Source: Cervus elaphus
Taxonomy: Eukaryota; Chordata; Mammalia; Artiodactyla; Cervidae
Direction of reading: 5' to 3'
Assembly (NCBI RefSeq): GCF_910594005.1
Contig: NC_057823.1
Location: forward strand, 65,470,015-65,534,014
Length of the DNA: 64,000 bases
Of this stretch, positions 43,290 to 54,984 are shown in pieces; the first letter of the stretch is position 1, and every line of letters starts with the position of its first letter. The notes under the pieces are model-generated. The model was not told the DNA's origin, did not search any database, and saw nothing but the letters and a program-made list of their open reading frames with translations. The position numbers and the translations under genes are program-made.

Positions 43290-43660
43290 TCAAAATAGCT
43301 CCTTCCTTAGGCTCATTTGAACTGACTAAACAGTGCATCTCAGGCCCTTTGACGAAGGTATTAAAAATTAAGCTCCTTCTCCTATCCCATTTGAACACAA
43401 AAGGATGTGAACCCAGAGCTGGTGTGCCATCTTGCTACTATATGGGTCTGCAAAGCTTGTTAACAGAGGGAGGATGACAGATGACCAGGCCCTGATGACA
43501 GCACTGATGAACACAGCATCCTGATGAACACTGCTTTATCCAGCAGAACTTGACATCAGTTAAACCCTGTGTTCAGCTATTCTTATTTATCTGAGTCAAT
43601 AAAGCCCCTTTTATTATAAGCAACAGCCAACTGGGTTTTCTTATACTTTGAACTAAACCA
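43290..43660 (+). mobile_element. LTR-like remnant (tentative)
   Basis: The end, TGAGTCAATAAAGCCCCTTT then CAGCCAACTGGGTTTTCTTA, resembles the 3' end of ERVL/MaLR LTRs with an AATAAA signal. The 5' boundary is uncertain. Confidence 0.48.
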
Positions 43661-44190
43661 TCATCCTGCAGATCTCCAGAAGTCCATTTCTTGACCGTAA
43701 TCTTTCTTCTAACATTGCAAGTAATATCTGAGGAATGCACACTGGACACTTCTCTCTCCTGTCATTGAACTGTGATTTTGCCCATAGTTTCAGAATTGTG
43801 TGCATCAACTCTTGCCCTCCCAGAAGTAAATGCTTACTGTCATTTGCTTCTGCTTCCCTCATAACTTTTTCAAATGTGCATACATCCCAACCCATGATTC
43901 TCCAGAGAGAGTCAACTAGGTGACAGACACTCACAGCTATTGATGGTGCATTTCCCAAGGTTTGCCTCAGAATAGTCCATTCACAGACCACAAGTAGACA
44001 GTGTGCTAGAGTAAGACAGTTCTCAGACAAGTATTCCCTAGTTTCATTTAAAAGTTACAAAGTTACCAGATCACATTGTGCTCTATTAGCAGAACTTCAG
44101 TATAAAAAGAAAGCAACAAAAGCCTCATTAATTGGTACTTCACCATCAGGGAACTAATCAGCTACATACAAAAAGGAAGTAATCTAAATG

Positions 44191-44233
44191 AATCTATCTA
44201 TTGATCCATCTATCTATCTATCTATCTTTATCT
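44191..44233. repeat. (ATCT)n tetranucleotide microsatellite
   Basis: About ten ATCT units with an internal interruption (TTGATCC). Confidence 0.9.
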
Positions 44234-44370
44234 CCCCTCCCTCCACATGCTGCATATATATATACATGTTTGTGTATTAATGGTGGGAAGAGATACTAAA
44301 GAAAAAGGCTATTAGTTGCCTATCCAAAAACTCTTGCCACCCCTTTCTTGCTGACTGAGAGCCCCTACAT

Positions 44371-44371
<1 letters not shown>

Positions 44372-44402
<31 letters not shown>
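44372..44402. repeat. (AC)15 microsatellite
   Basis: Fifteen uninterrupted AC units, the longest perfect dinucleotide run in the window. Confidence 0.96.
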
Positions 44403-44406
<4 letters not shown>

Positions 44407-44439
44407 TTGAAATGCCAGGTCTTAATTTCTTAGCTTACT

Positions 44440-44830
44440 TTGCTAGAAGGAAAGATTCTATGGCTAACTTTGGTCAGTGGGGTATGAGGAGAATTGGGGG
44501 TTCTGAGAAATGTTCCCCCTCTTTGCTGAAAGAGAGAGGATGACTAAAGAGAAACTGCCCCTTTTCTGAACATGAGACCCTTTGCAAGAAAGTGAATCCT
44601 GGAGCTGTACCAGCTTCCTAGTCATCCTGGCATGACTGACCTGAGAGGGGAAGCCACCACCCAGAGGAGGCTGAGGGAGAAGGAGAAAGCTTGGTCCTAA
44701 TGACACTGATGACAGGATTGATACTGAACTACTGGGACTCTGGATTTTTTACAAGAAATAGTGAATATTTCTATTGTTTAGGCCATGGCTAGTTAGTCTG
44801 TCCTCTGTGGCTTCAAGGTGCCCTGGCTGA
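44440..44830 (+). mobile_element. LTR-like remnant (tentative)
   Basis: GATTGATACTGAACTACTGG, TTTTTTACAAGAAATAGTGA and TATTGTTTAGGCCATGGCTA match the order of an ERVL/MaLR-type LTR 3' end. The body is not alignable by eye. Confidence 0.45.
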
Positions 44831-45579
44831 GAAAGATGTAATAAGATAGAAATTAACAAAACCACCAGGAAGACTGAGAGATTGATCTTAAATGCAAAAG
44901 AAGAAATATGTGTTTTGAGAAAAATAAAAGTGGGTCTGCAAAGTTAGGCTAAACATAGAAGAACATAAATAAACAGCAAATAGATTGAAAACAATTTGAA
45001 AGAACTATGAAGATAGAAACCAAGGATGTTTATGTAGAAACTAGATTCTGAAAGTGGAATTAGGTCCCATTTTCCCTAGTTACTATGTGTATTGGACAAG
45101 CCACATGGGATCATGTATTTAATTTTTTTTTAAATAGAGAAAAATAACACCAACATTACCTCCTATTGCTGTGTTGATGTTATTGGTATTGGTGATGGTG
45201 ATGGTAGTGTGGTGACAGTGTGTTTGTTTGAATGAATACCAAATGAAAAATAAGTGAAAATGCTTTGTAAACAGTGAATCTCAAATAATGTAAAAGTTGA
45301 GAGAACACTATCTTCATCACACCCTCCTTGTCATCACCTACATGTTAGGGACTGCTGAATTGTTAGTAGTGCACCCAGATCCCCCTACCTGGCCTGGGTG
45401 CCCATCTTCTAGCTGCTGAGACTGCTGGCTGAAAAGAGCTCACAGCTGCCCCCTTCTCAGAGCACTGCCCTCAGCTCCAGAGTGTGATACTCCCCCTGAA
45501 GGAAGCCATGCTCTTCCTCCTGCAGGGAGCCTACAGACAGTGACTGCCAAAGAAGGGATCTCCAATAAGAAATAAAGTG
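44831..45579. other. Unassigned non-coding stretch
   Basis: A short GGTGAT-rich patch lies at 45180-45225. No repeat or gene recognised. Confidence 0.42.
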
Positions 45580-45780
45580 AAGTCTCATAGTCGTGTCTGA
45601 CTCTTTGCGATGCTACGGGTGATAGACAGCCAGGTTCCTCCATCCATGGGATTTTCTAGGCAAGAATACTGGAGTGGGTTGCCACTTTCTTCTCCAGGGA
45701 ACCTTCCTATCTCAGGGATCAAACTCAGGTCTCCCGCATTGCAGGCAGGCTCTTTACCTTCTGGGTCACCAGTGGATCCC
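45580..45780 (-). mobile_element. Bov-tA SINE
   Basis: Reverse: GTCTCATAGTCGTGTCTGAC, CCATGGGATTTTCTAGGCAA, then head GGGATCAAACTCAGGTCTCC and CTGGGTCACCAGTGGATCCC. The body lacks part of the ACTGTAGCC segment. Confidence 0.92.
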
Positions 45781-46069
45781 AAGGGCTCTCCCAAGGGTGG
45801 CCTTGTTCAGGGGTACACTTTACAGTCCAGAGTAACTCAGGAGAGCAGGGTGAAACCAGACCCTAGCTGAAAACCACATCCTCCCCCAGTTCTGCCTATC
45901 CCCTGCTCCGACTCCCGCACTCCTTTACAGGTTCCCCGGGAAGCACACTCTCCATCAATCACAGGCACAGGAATCCCAATGGCAAGCTCTACTTAGAGAA
46001 ACTCTTTCCTAAGACATCTTCCAGACACACACTGAGACGGCATTCAGAAATTAGGGAGTGGAGACATCA

Positions 46070-46465
46070 TATGACATCCCTTAGGTGTGGAATCTGAAAA
46101 GAAATGATACAAATGAACCTACTTACAAAACAGAGAGAGACTCAACAGACTTAGAGAATGAACTTATGGTTTCTGGACCAGGGAGGGATAATTAGGGAGT
46201 TTGGAAAGGACATGGACACACTGCTATATTTAAAATGAATAAGCAACGAGGAACTACTGTATAGCACATGATACTCTGCTCAATGTTATGTATAGCATGT
46301 GAAACTGTTCAATGCTATGTGGCAGTCTAGAGGAGAGGGGGGGTTAGAGGAGAATGGATACATGTATACATATGGTTGAGTACCTTCACTGGTCACCTGA
46401 AATTATCACAATATTGTTAATTGGCTATACCCCAATACAAGATAAAAAGTTAAAAAAAAAAAGAA
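46070..46465 (+). mobile_element. L1 3' end
   Basis: Forward: GTGGAATCTGAAAAGAAATG, GAATGAACTTATGGTTTCTG, GAACTACTGTATAGCACATG and an A-tail. A local duplication of a segment near GTATAGCACATG / GTATAGCATGTG lies at 46260-46310. Confidence 0.85.
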
Positions 46466-47039
46466 ATTAAAGAAGAAAGGGCTGAAGAATTAAAACTTTC
46501 AAGTTACAGAGGGAAGTCCAGACAGTTTCTAAAACGAATAGAGTAAAAATATATACATACAACTTTATTGTTTAAAAGTTATAAAAATGAGCAGTAGAAG
46601 AAATAAAAATACTAATATAATCATCAAACATTTGGGGAAGATAAGAGGGAAAAATAATAGAATGAATAAATCTTCAGTTCTTATACAATGGAGTAAAAAG
46701 ATATTGCCTAAAGGTAATGAATCAAGAAATGGTGTGTAGACACACTATTTGGATACCTGAGGGTATCTTCAGGAAAAAAAGAAAAATAGAAATAGTTAAC
46801 GAGAGTTTATCTCTGAGGAACATGATGAAGAATAGAAAAAGGCAATCAGGGGGACTGTAGTTTTTCACTGTAAACTCTATATTTTGCCTTATACATGAAC
46901 CCCAATGTACAGAAAGAAACACAGATATGTATGCACATACACACATTCAAAGGTAGCAGCCCTTTTTCTCTGGAATTGACTGTAGCATATTAATATATCT
47001 TGATCATTCTACATGATAATAAGTCAAAATATTAAAAAT
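46466..47039. other. Unassigned AT-rich stretch
   Basis: No confident repeat, no coding frame. Confidence 0.4.
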
Positions 47040-47815
47040 TTTAGGTATTATCATAAGTGAAATAAATCAGAGAATGACAAATACGGTTCGATTTCACTTC
47101 CATGTGGAATCTAAAAAACAAACGGAAAAACATAACAAACCAGAAACAGATATAAAGATGCAGAGCACAAACTGGAGTTGGCCAGATGGGAGGAGGGGAG
47201 GAGACGGAAGTTAAAGGTGAGGGAGACTGAGGTACAAAGTGCAGCTGTAAAATAAATGAGTTTCATGAATATGAAAACTACAATGTGGGGAACACAATGA
47301 ACAACTATATAATATCTTGCTTTGGTGACAGATCATAACTTGATTCACTGAGATGATCATTTTGCAAAGTAGAGAAATATAGAATCACTATTCTGTGTAA
47401 TAGGAACTAATATAAGTCAATCATACTTCAGAAGTAAAGAAACTCACAGAAAAATAGATTACATTTGTGGTTACCAGTGGTGGGGAGTGAGGGGAGGAGG
47501 GGGAGTAGACTTAGACAAAGATGGCCAAAATGCACTAGCTTCCAGTTATAAGATACATAAATCAACCCAATAAATTAACACTGCTATATGTTATACATGA
47601 AAGTTTTTAAGAGATTAAGTCCTAGAAATTCTTAACACAAGGACAAATATTTTTTTCTATTTCCGTAATTCTTTATCTATAGATGATAGATGTTCAGTAA
47701 ATTTATTATAATCATTTCATGATACATATAAGTAAAATCATTATGCTATACACCTTAAACTTATATAGTGCTGTATGTCAATTATATGTCAATAAAGCTG
47801 GAAGAAGTAAAAAAG
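47040..47815 (+). mobile_element. L1 3' end (L1MA/MB-like), about 775 bp
   Basis: Forward: AAGTGAAATAAATCAGAGAA, CATGTGGAATCTAAAAAACA, TGTGGTTACCAGTGGTGGGG and the terminus TATGTCAATTATATGTCAAT with AAAGCTGG. Old; no target duplication seen. Confidence 0.82.
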
Positions 47816-47824
47816 CTTTACACA

Positions 47825-49240
47825 GTCTGATTTAATCCTCAGAGACATGCTATGAATTAATTACTATTATTACTCCCATATTAAAAGCTGGAAGACTAAG
47901 GATCACAGAGGTTAAATAACTTTCTCAAGGTCATGGAGTAGATTTTCAGAATAAAAGTAAGATTCAGTTCAGTTCGGTTCAGTTGTGTCTGACTCTTTGC
48001 GACTCCATGGACTGCAGCACGCCAGGCACCCCCGTCTGTCACCAACTCCCAGGGTTTACTCAAACGCATATTGAGTCGATGATGCCATCCAACCAACTCA
48101 TCCTCTGTCATCCCCTTCTCCTCCTGCCCTCAATCTTTCCCAGCATCAGGGTCTTTTCAGATGAGTCAGTTTGGATCAGGTGGCCAAAGTAGTGGAGTTT
48201 CAGCTGCAACATCAGCCCTTCCAATGAATATTCAGGACTGATTTCCTTTAGGATGAACTGGTTGGATCTCCTTGCTGTCCAAGGGACTCTCAAGAGTCTT
48301 CTCCAACACCACAGTTCAAAAGCATCAATTTTTTGGTGCTCAACTTTCTTTATAGGCCAACTCTCACAACCATACACGACTACTGGAAAAACCATAGCTT
48401 TGACTAGAAGGACCTGTGTTGGCAAAGTAGTGTCTCTGTTTTTTAACATGCTGTCCAGGTTGGTCATAACTTTTCTTTCAAGGAGCAAGCATTTTTTAAT
48501 TTCATGGCTGTAGTCACCATTTACAGTGATTTTGGAGCCCAAAAAGATAAAGTCTGTCACTGTTTCCACTGTTTCCCCAATCTATTTACCATGAAGTGTT
48601 GGGACCAGATGCCATGATCTTAGTTTTCTGAATGTCAATCTTTAAGCCAACTTTTTCACTCTCCTCTTTCACTTTCACAAGAAGCTGTTTAGTTCTTCAT
48701 CACTTTCTGCCATAAGGGTGGTGTCATCTGCATATCTGAGGTTATTGATATTTCTCCTGGCAATCTTCGTCCCAGCTTGTGCTTCATCCAGCCTGGCATT
48801 TCACATGATATACTCTGCATATAATTTGAATAAGCAGGGTGACAATATACAGCCTTTACGTGCTCCTTTTCCTATTTGGAACTAGTCTGTTCCATGTTCA
48901 ATTCTAACTGTTGCTTCTTGACCTGCATACAGATTTCTCAGGAGGCAGGTCAGGTGGTCTGGTGTTCCCATCTCTTTCAGAATTGTCCACAGTTTGTTGT
49001 GATCCACACAGTCAAAGGCTTTGGGATAGTCAATAAAGCAGAAGTAGATGTTTTTCTGGAACTCTCTTGCTTTTTCAATGATCCAGCAGATGTTGGCAAT
49101 TGGATCTCTGGTCCCTCTGCCTTTTCTATATCCAGCTTGAACATCTCGAAGTTCACGGACAGAATATTCCAGAGTAAAAGTGAGATTCAAAACTGAAAAT
49201 TCACACCCTTAACTGCTGAACCATTCTTCCTCCCAGATCA
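47825..49240 (-). mobile_element. MIR SINE, split by BovB
   Basis: Minus MIR before the BovB: GATTTAATCCTCAGAGACAT, CACAGAGGTTAAATAACTTT, CTCAAGGTCATGGAGTAGAT. The remaining end lies after the BovB: CACCCTTAACTGCTGAACCA. Confidence 0.82.
47967..49170 (-). mobile_element. BovB 3' part, 1.2 kb, in a MIR
   Basis: Reverse BovB from its 3' terminus to the RT motif A region. The frame 48882-49190 (minus) includes FIDYPKAFDCVDHNKL, with P where the family usually has A, and 48108-48569 gives METVTDFIFLGSKITVNGD and ELWCWRRLLRVPWTARRSN. Frames are separated by shifts, so it is a pseudogene. AGAATAAAAGTAAGATTCA (47948-47966) and AGAGTAAAAGTGAGATTCA (49171-49189) are a 19-bp target duplication with two mismatches. 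Confidence 0.95.
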
Positions 49241-50144
49241 TTTAGAATAGCCTGCCCTGTCCTGTGGGACAGTCTACCCTGAAACTAACACCTTTGAACT
49301 TCCCAGACTGCCCAATGAATTTATCTGCAGTGGTGGTGTTCATTTCTTGAGAAGTAGTAATGAAAATAGAATGAATTTTAAGACAGCTTTCACACACCCA
49401 AGTGTCAGTACACAAATACTTTTCTGCATCTGAATTCATGAAATAAAAATGAGCATTCCAGTTGATGAATTGAGTACTTTGCTATTTTCTATTACTCACT
49501 GATTTTCTGGCTTTTCAGATCTGTTACACAGCCTTGATAAGCTTGCATATAAACTATTGAGTGGTTTCATGAAAGCATCAAGCAATGCTCTTAAACTTTT
49601 AAAATAATCATCAGTTGATAATACTGGGCCGTGAATTGTCCAATTAGTGCCTGCATCTGCATTTTAAAAGAAAATGGTGCACATAATTAAATCCTACAAA
49701 AAGGTTCTTTTTTGCTTGAGAATGAACTACAAAGAGTACCCCCCACCCTCAAATAAATCTTGCCTTTCATTTTGTACACTCATTTTAATTTTTCTCTAGC
49801 TGAGATGCCATAAAAACCAGCCAGCTCAACATTAGAAATTGAAAGTGAATGCTGGAGCGTGATAATGGCTAAGAATAAGAAGAGAATATCCTGGAATCAT
49901 AAGCATTTCTTGCAAACAAACCAAAAAAAAAAAAAGATAATTTATTGCTCTGTGAAGCCCCACAGCTGGCTTAATTGATGCATTTCTCACTTTGTTCATG
50001 CAAAAATGAACAAATGAATGTCTGAGTATCTCCCACATCCTCTTCTTAGAAAATGTGGATCAAGTCTTCAATACTTATGGTGAAATGGCTTCTACTGTGA
50101 GTGTTCATGAGGTAAACAAGCAGAGCACATTTTGCATATGCAAC
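49241..50144. other. Repeat-poor unique stretch
   Basis: About 900 bases with no recognised interspersed element. AT-rich with TAAT-type words (ACATAATTAAATCC near 49680, GGCTTAATTGATGC near 49968). A candidate for conserved non-coding sequence. Confidence 0.45.
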
Positions 50145-50470
50145 ATCAAGACCATCTATCCTGGCCAGGCATTCTGAGAATACCCAAAAGTCCTCCAGGA
50201 ATCTGGTCCTATCTTCCAGCCTCACCTCATCTTCTTTTGCTCTCTTCTTTTGCTCACCTCTCTTCTGCTCACTGGGCTCAAGTCACACATACTCTTTCTT
50301 TTCCTCAAACCCCAAACTTCTCTCTTTGAGCTTGAAGATCTCCTGAGTTCTTTGCATCTTCTGGTCACATCTCAAATGTCAGTTCCTCAGAAAGATGTTA
50401 CAGAATTTCTCCTACACACAATGCTCTTTATTTCATTCCTATCTTTTCTTTTTCCAACCTTTCAAAAAAA
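50145..50470 (+). mobile_element. L2 LINE fragment
   Basis: TCCTCCAGGAATCTGGTCCT, CACATCTCAAATGTCAGTTC and GAAAGATGTTACAGAATTTC follow the L2 ORF2-end order (consensus text describes clustered CTCAAATGTCACCTCC). Confidence 0.62.
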
Positions 50471-52629
50471 GGTTTTTAAGTACAGAAATTGATTTTATTC
50501 ATTTGGTTCACATAATCTGTCATTGGGTCATAAAATGGACAGTAGGACGAGAGTTTGGTACCTGGTTTCCAATTCATGTTTCTGCAGTAAAGGGGCTGTG
50601 TGTCTTGGAGCAAGGTTTCATTTATAAATTGCGGGCTTGAATTCCGAGACCCTGAACTATCCCCACTCAGCTTCCTGTCTACTGTGATATGACTTTGCCA
50701 GTCCTCTGTCTTAATCAGCATAGATTTACTATTCCAAGAAATTTTTCCCAGGAAGAGAAAACAACTTTATTGTACATTCCAAGAACTTACCTGAAAGATC
50801 CATCGATTCTTCAACAGAAAATACTAGCTGACTGTTTATACCCCTAGATCCTTTTAATTGTTTACCTCAAAGTCCTTGCCTTATTGTATCTACCAACTCT
50901 AAACTATCATATCATGATTCCATCCAATCCTAACAAGATGCCCCTCCTTGCCTAAAGGACCCATCTTAAGCCAAGCTTCAACAATCACCCTGATTGCTCC
51001 TCCCCAGCTAGATACAATCAAGACTGGCTATGTAGGTAGTGTTTTCTCTTCCCACAGTGAATGATAAAGTCAGCTCTGACTTATCAACAGGTTGTTCTGA
51101 TGACTTATGGAGGAGCCTGCATTGGGCTATATGGTTTAGATTAAATCCTTCTTGTCCTCAGGGTTTCATTTATAAATTAAGGAGGTGGGTCTCAAAAGTC
51201 GCTGAGACCTTCCAGCTTTGATGTTCTCTAAGACCCTTTGGGAAGGCACTCCCTTTCCCTCCAGGTGGTCTTTTTCCAAGCTGAGAGATGCTTAAAGAAA
51301 AGCACAATAGCTTCCTGCGGTTGTCAGAAAGTGGATTCAGGTCAGGCTCTTGGGGTGGCATGGAGTTTAATGGCTGAGTTTTCAAAAGCTGGCTTTCTAC
51401 TTTCCTCTGCTTGTCACCTCCAGGAGAGACGAGGTGGCCATTGTTCACTTTTATCTGGCTGCACACAAAAGGCACTGACTCAGAGGGTAGGAAGAGGTGC
51501 TGTCTTCTTGGCTAAGAGCCACACTCGATGCCTGAATGGAGCATCCTCCTGAGGAGTCTCCTCTCAGCTCCCTGGGGAGACCTTTGGCTGCAGCCACAGC
51601 AGCAAGTAGCTAATTGTCTCAAGTGCAGCGCTCCTTTGGCTGCAAACAGAAGCACAAAGCCCTGTGAAGGTGAGAGCTGAACTGCCCTCACATCTCCTTG
51701 AACAATGTGAAGATGGATTATGAATGGGTATTTTGGAAACATAACAAACACAGTGATTTATATTCATGATTGGCTAATCCCAGAGGGGCTTCTGGAATGG
51801 GCACAGAAAAGAGTTCTTTGATCTTTCAGAGTGTGAATTGAGTGAAAAATTATTTCAAAAACCATTCTCTATGAGGTCCAGAGACCAGAGGGTTGGGCTG
51901 TTTATAATGATAATTTGCTTTTTAACCAAACCTGGATTTGGAAGGTTGAAAGAAGGGCAACATAAGGACTCTAATGTGATTAAGTCATTCGGGGCAGGGA
52001 AGGATGGGAATAAAATAAGAAATACATTTAAAATACAAATTTTTATTATTATTACTATTATTATAAGTTTCAATTAGGTAACTGAATATATTTTTAAATT
52101 GCAGAAACATGTGTTTGACTATCTAATTCAATGAATATCAAATTGAGTTTGGGAATATAGGTACTTGGGTTCTTTGATGCTAATATATAATTCCAATTCC
52201 ATAGCCCCACCTCTGTCCCCATCCCTCTTTTCTATTTTTCCCCACATCTCTTAATATGTCCCCTTGGTATAATCCTAGAGGTGATAGTTGGGTATTTTAA
52301 CTATTTTCTTAGTTTCTGGCATAGGAGGAACCATGTCAAGGACTCCTTTCATCTTTAAAATGGGCACCTTTCAATCTGTACACAGGAGCTTTTTTTTCTT
52401 TTTTTCATTTATTAATACAAGGAATGCCAACACTCTTGTTTTCATCCAATAAGAAAACTGGACACAAACATTGAGGGACAGGAAAATGTCCATTTGTTTC
52501 TAAATGCTTACACATGGACATACCTTATTTAAACTCTAAGTACTTTTAGGGTCTCATTTAATGCCTTAGTCCTGGAAACTCCATGTCTACAGGCCTTGTA
52601 ACTGATGGGGTCTTAGAATTATCCAACTT
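50471..52629. other. Long stretch without recognised repeat or gene
   Basis: Over 2 kb. The phrase GGTTTCATTTATAAATT occurs twice (about 50615 and 51161) in MIR-like surroundings. Short open frames on both strands overlap each other (50250-51767) and carry no domain. A TTATTA-rich patch lies near 52040-52070. Confidence 0.45.
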
Positions 52630-53200
52630 TACTTCTAAAAAAATTTTTTAAGTTAAATTAAGCTATAACCCGGAGAAGGCAATGGCACCCCACTCCAGTA
52701 CTCTTGCCTGGAGAATCCCATGGATGGAGAAGCCTGGTAGGCTGCAGTCCATGGGGTCATGAAGAGTCGGGTACAACTGAGCGACTTCACTTTCACTTTT
52801 CACTTTCATGCATTGGAGAAGGAAATGGCAACCCACTCCGTTGTTCTTGCCTGGAGAATCCCAGGGATGGTGGAGCCCGGTGGGCTGCTGTCTATGGGGT
52901 CACATAGAGTTGGACACGACCGAAGTGACTTAGCAGCAGCAGCAGCAGGCTATAACTGCTTTACAATGTTGCATGAGTTTCTGCTATACAACAAAGTGAA
53001 TCAGCTATGTGTATACATATATCCCCTCCCCCTTGAGCTTTTCTCCCATGCCACCTTCCCCATCCAGTCCCTCTAGGACATCACAGAGCAGCAAGCTGAG
53101 CTTCCTGTGCTATACAGAAGCTTACCACTAGATATCTATTTCACACATGGTAGTGATATACGTCAGTGCTCCTCTCTCAACTCATCCCATGATTCAGCTA
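52630..53200 (-). mobile_element. L1 3' end, split by Bov-A2
   Basis: Minus-strand L1: TTTTTTAAGTTAAATTAAGC before the SINE, then TGCTTTACAATGTTGCATGA, AACAAAGTGAATCAGCTATG, TTCCTGTGCTATACAGAAGC and ATATCTATTTCACACATGGT after it. Confidence 0.8.
52671..52948 (+). mobile_element. Bov-A2 SINE with target duplication
   Basis: Forward Bov-A2: unit one GGAGAAGGCAATGGCACCCC, linker TTTCACTTTCATGCATT, unit two GGAGAAGGAAATGGCAACCC, tail of GCA repeats. GCTATAAC flanks at 52662-52669 and 52949-52956 (8 bp). Confidence 0.95.
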
Positions 53201-53879
53201 AAGAATGGGTCTGAGAGATCCTGAGACAATGCTTTCTACAGAGCCATGCTCTTTGGGTATATTCTCTTTATCCCTCCCTCCTTCCTTCCTATTCTACTTG
53301 AATGGAAAATGAGCCAGGAATCCATGGAGGAAGGCTTGACAGCATTCCCTTTATCACATTTGTGATAATCAGCTTTCCAGTGCTCACCAGATGATCACAC
53401 TCTTTCACCTATTTATAAAGGGTATGTGTATTTAAAAAGAGGAAAAAGCCGTGCATCAAAATCAAATTACCCAGTGTGATTACCTTTTCTTCCACTCTGA
53501 AAAAAACAGAGCTTCCATGTAACCTGTTTCCATTCAATCAGCGTCTTTGCAAATTAACACAGTTAACAATAGGAAAGACGTGCACAGCCAAGGCTCTGAA
53601 TAATCTCATTACGTATCTCTCAACAATTAAGTACATTAATTAAGTCCCCATTTCAAAGGGATGTTGGTGAAGCCACTCATATTCAGTCCCACCTTTCTGT
53701 GCTTCCTCTTCCCGTAAGGTTTTGAATAACTTTTCATTATACCTCAAAGGGTTTGGGTTTATTACCAAAAACATGAGTGACGAGATTATCCTGCATGAGT
53801 GACTTCCAAAGTCCCAGATGTTCTTTTACTTCTCTTTGTAGCAAGGAAGACTTTAGTAACTTTTAGTGTGGTTTCAGAG
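53201..53879. other. Repeat-poor stretch, candidate conserved non-coding element
   Basis: No interspersed repeat recognised. Between 53440 and 53840 the sequence is AT-rich with homeodomain-type words: CAATTAAGTACATTAATTAA at about 53624-53643, CTCATTACGTATC at 53606. No coding frame. Confidence 0.42.
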
Positions 53880-54090
53880 ATCAGAAAAATCTGGGCCCCC
53901 ATCTTGGTTTATCCACTTTGATCTCTGACATCTCTCTGCCTCACTTTCTCTATTTGTCTTAAAAGATCTATAAAAGTATCAAACTCATGAGGTTATTGTG
54001 AATATTAACTGATGTAATTAAAGGAAGCTACATAGCTCAGTGCCTAGTTTGTAGTGAAACACTCAATAAATCATTGCTAGTAGTAGTCTT
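53880..54090 (+). mobile_element. MIR SINE, near full length
   Basis: Forward: CTGCCTCACTTTCTCTATTT, CTCATGAGGTTATTGTGAAT, AGCTCAGTGCCTAGTTTGTA and AACACTCAATAAATCATTGC. Confidence 0.85.
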
Positions 54091-54984
54091 AGTTGCAGTA
54101 GTGGCAGCAGTCTAAATTTAACAATGTAGGCACATTGCTGTATTGTGATAGAGCAACAGCGCAAAAGGCAGATAAACAGAAAACTTGGGCTCTGATTCTG
54201 TCTCCTATTAGATCTTTTGACCTGTCTCAATTACCCTCTACTGTGCAAGACTGTCATGAAAATAAACTGTGACAATAGATGTAAATTCACTTTTTAGACT
54301 ATAGAGACATATATGATTAATGTCATTAGAAAGTCATCTGTAATGTTTTTGTATTTTTCAAGTCTATTAAGAGGGTAATTGCAAAAGCACCTAAAATTGT
54401 ATAAATTTCTGCTCATCACTAATAATTGCAATAGTCAAAGCTCTCTGATTACAAAAGAAAACAAAATCAAATCAAACTGCTCATGTAAAAAGGAGGTTTG
54501 TGGAGACAGTATCATAACATATCATGAGTATCCATTCATCCATTAAAAATATATTATTGAATATTTACACCATTCTAGAAATTGTGCTTTGTATTAAATA
54601 TATTAAGATGCATCAAGAAGTTAACACTATATTGGAGAAAATAAATGAAAAGTATGCTGGGAAACAGGCAAACATATGGCAACAAAAGCTCACACACATT
54701 TACAAATTAAGAAAACAATGTGAGGCTATGCATGTAATAAATAGTATATCATTACAGAAAGCATGTGGGAAATGGTGGGATACCATAGAGGAGAAAGCTT
54801 TTATGTCCACACTTGAAGAAAGAACCCAAGGAAAACTTTGTAGGCAAAAGCAATGTAATTTTTAAGACTTTAAGGAGGAAAGATCTTGGCAAATCTGAGA
54901 ACTGGAAAGGCATCAAGTATGAGGGGCTTAGTACAAAACACATGGGGGGATGGCTTGGGTCCAGGCAGAAAACACAAATCCAGT
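54091..54984. other. Mostly unassigned; old repeat pieces possible
   Basis: 54140-54290 may be a degraded MIR, and 54530-54620 (CATTCATCCATTAAAAATAT) resembles the start of the old repeat at 37.0 kb. The 113-codon frame at 54524-54865 has no motif. Confidence 0.38.

Larger units (their letters stand above)
43661..44439. other. Unassigned stretch with a protein-like minus frame and microsatellites
   Basis: A 125-codon minus frame at 43653-44030 has a fairly protein-like composition, including CPVC, but matches nothing I recognise. The TCTA and CA repeats listed separately lie here. Confidence 0.4.

Noticed and set aside
44191..44402. CRISPR-like regular repeats
   Set aside because: They are eukaryotic microsatellites with no unique spacers.
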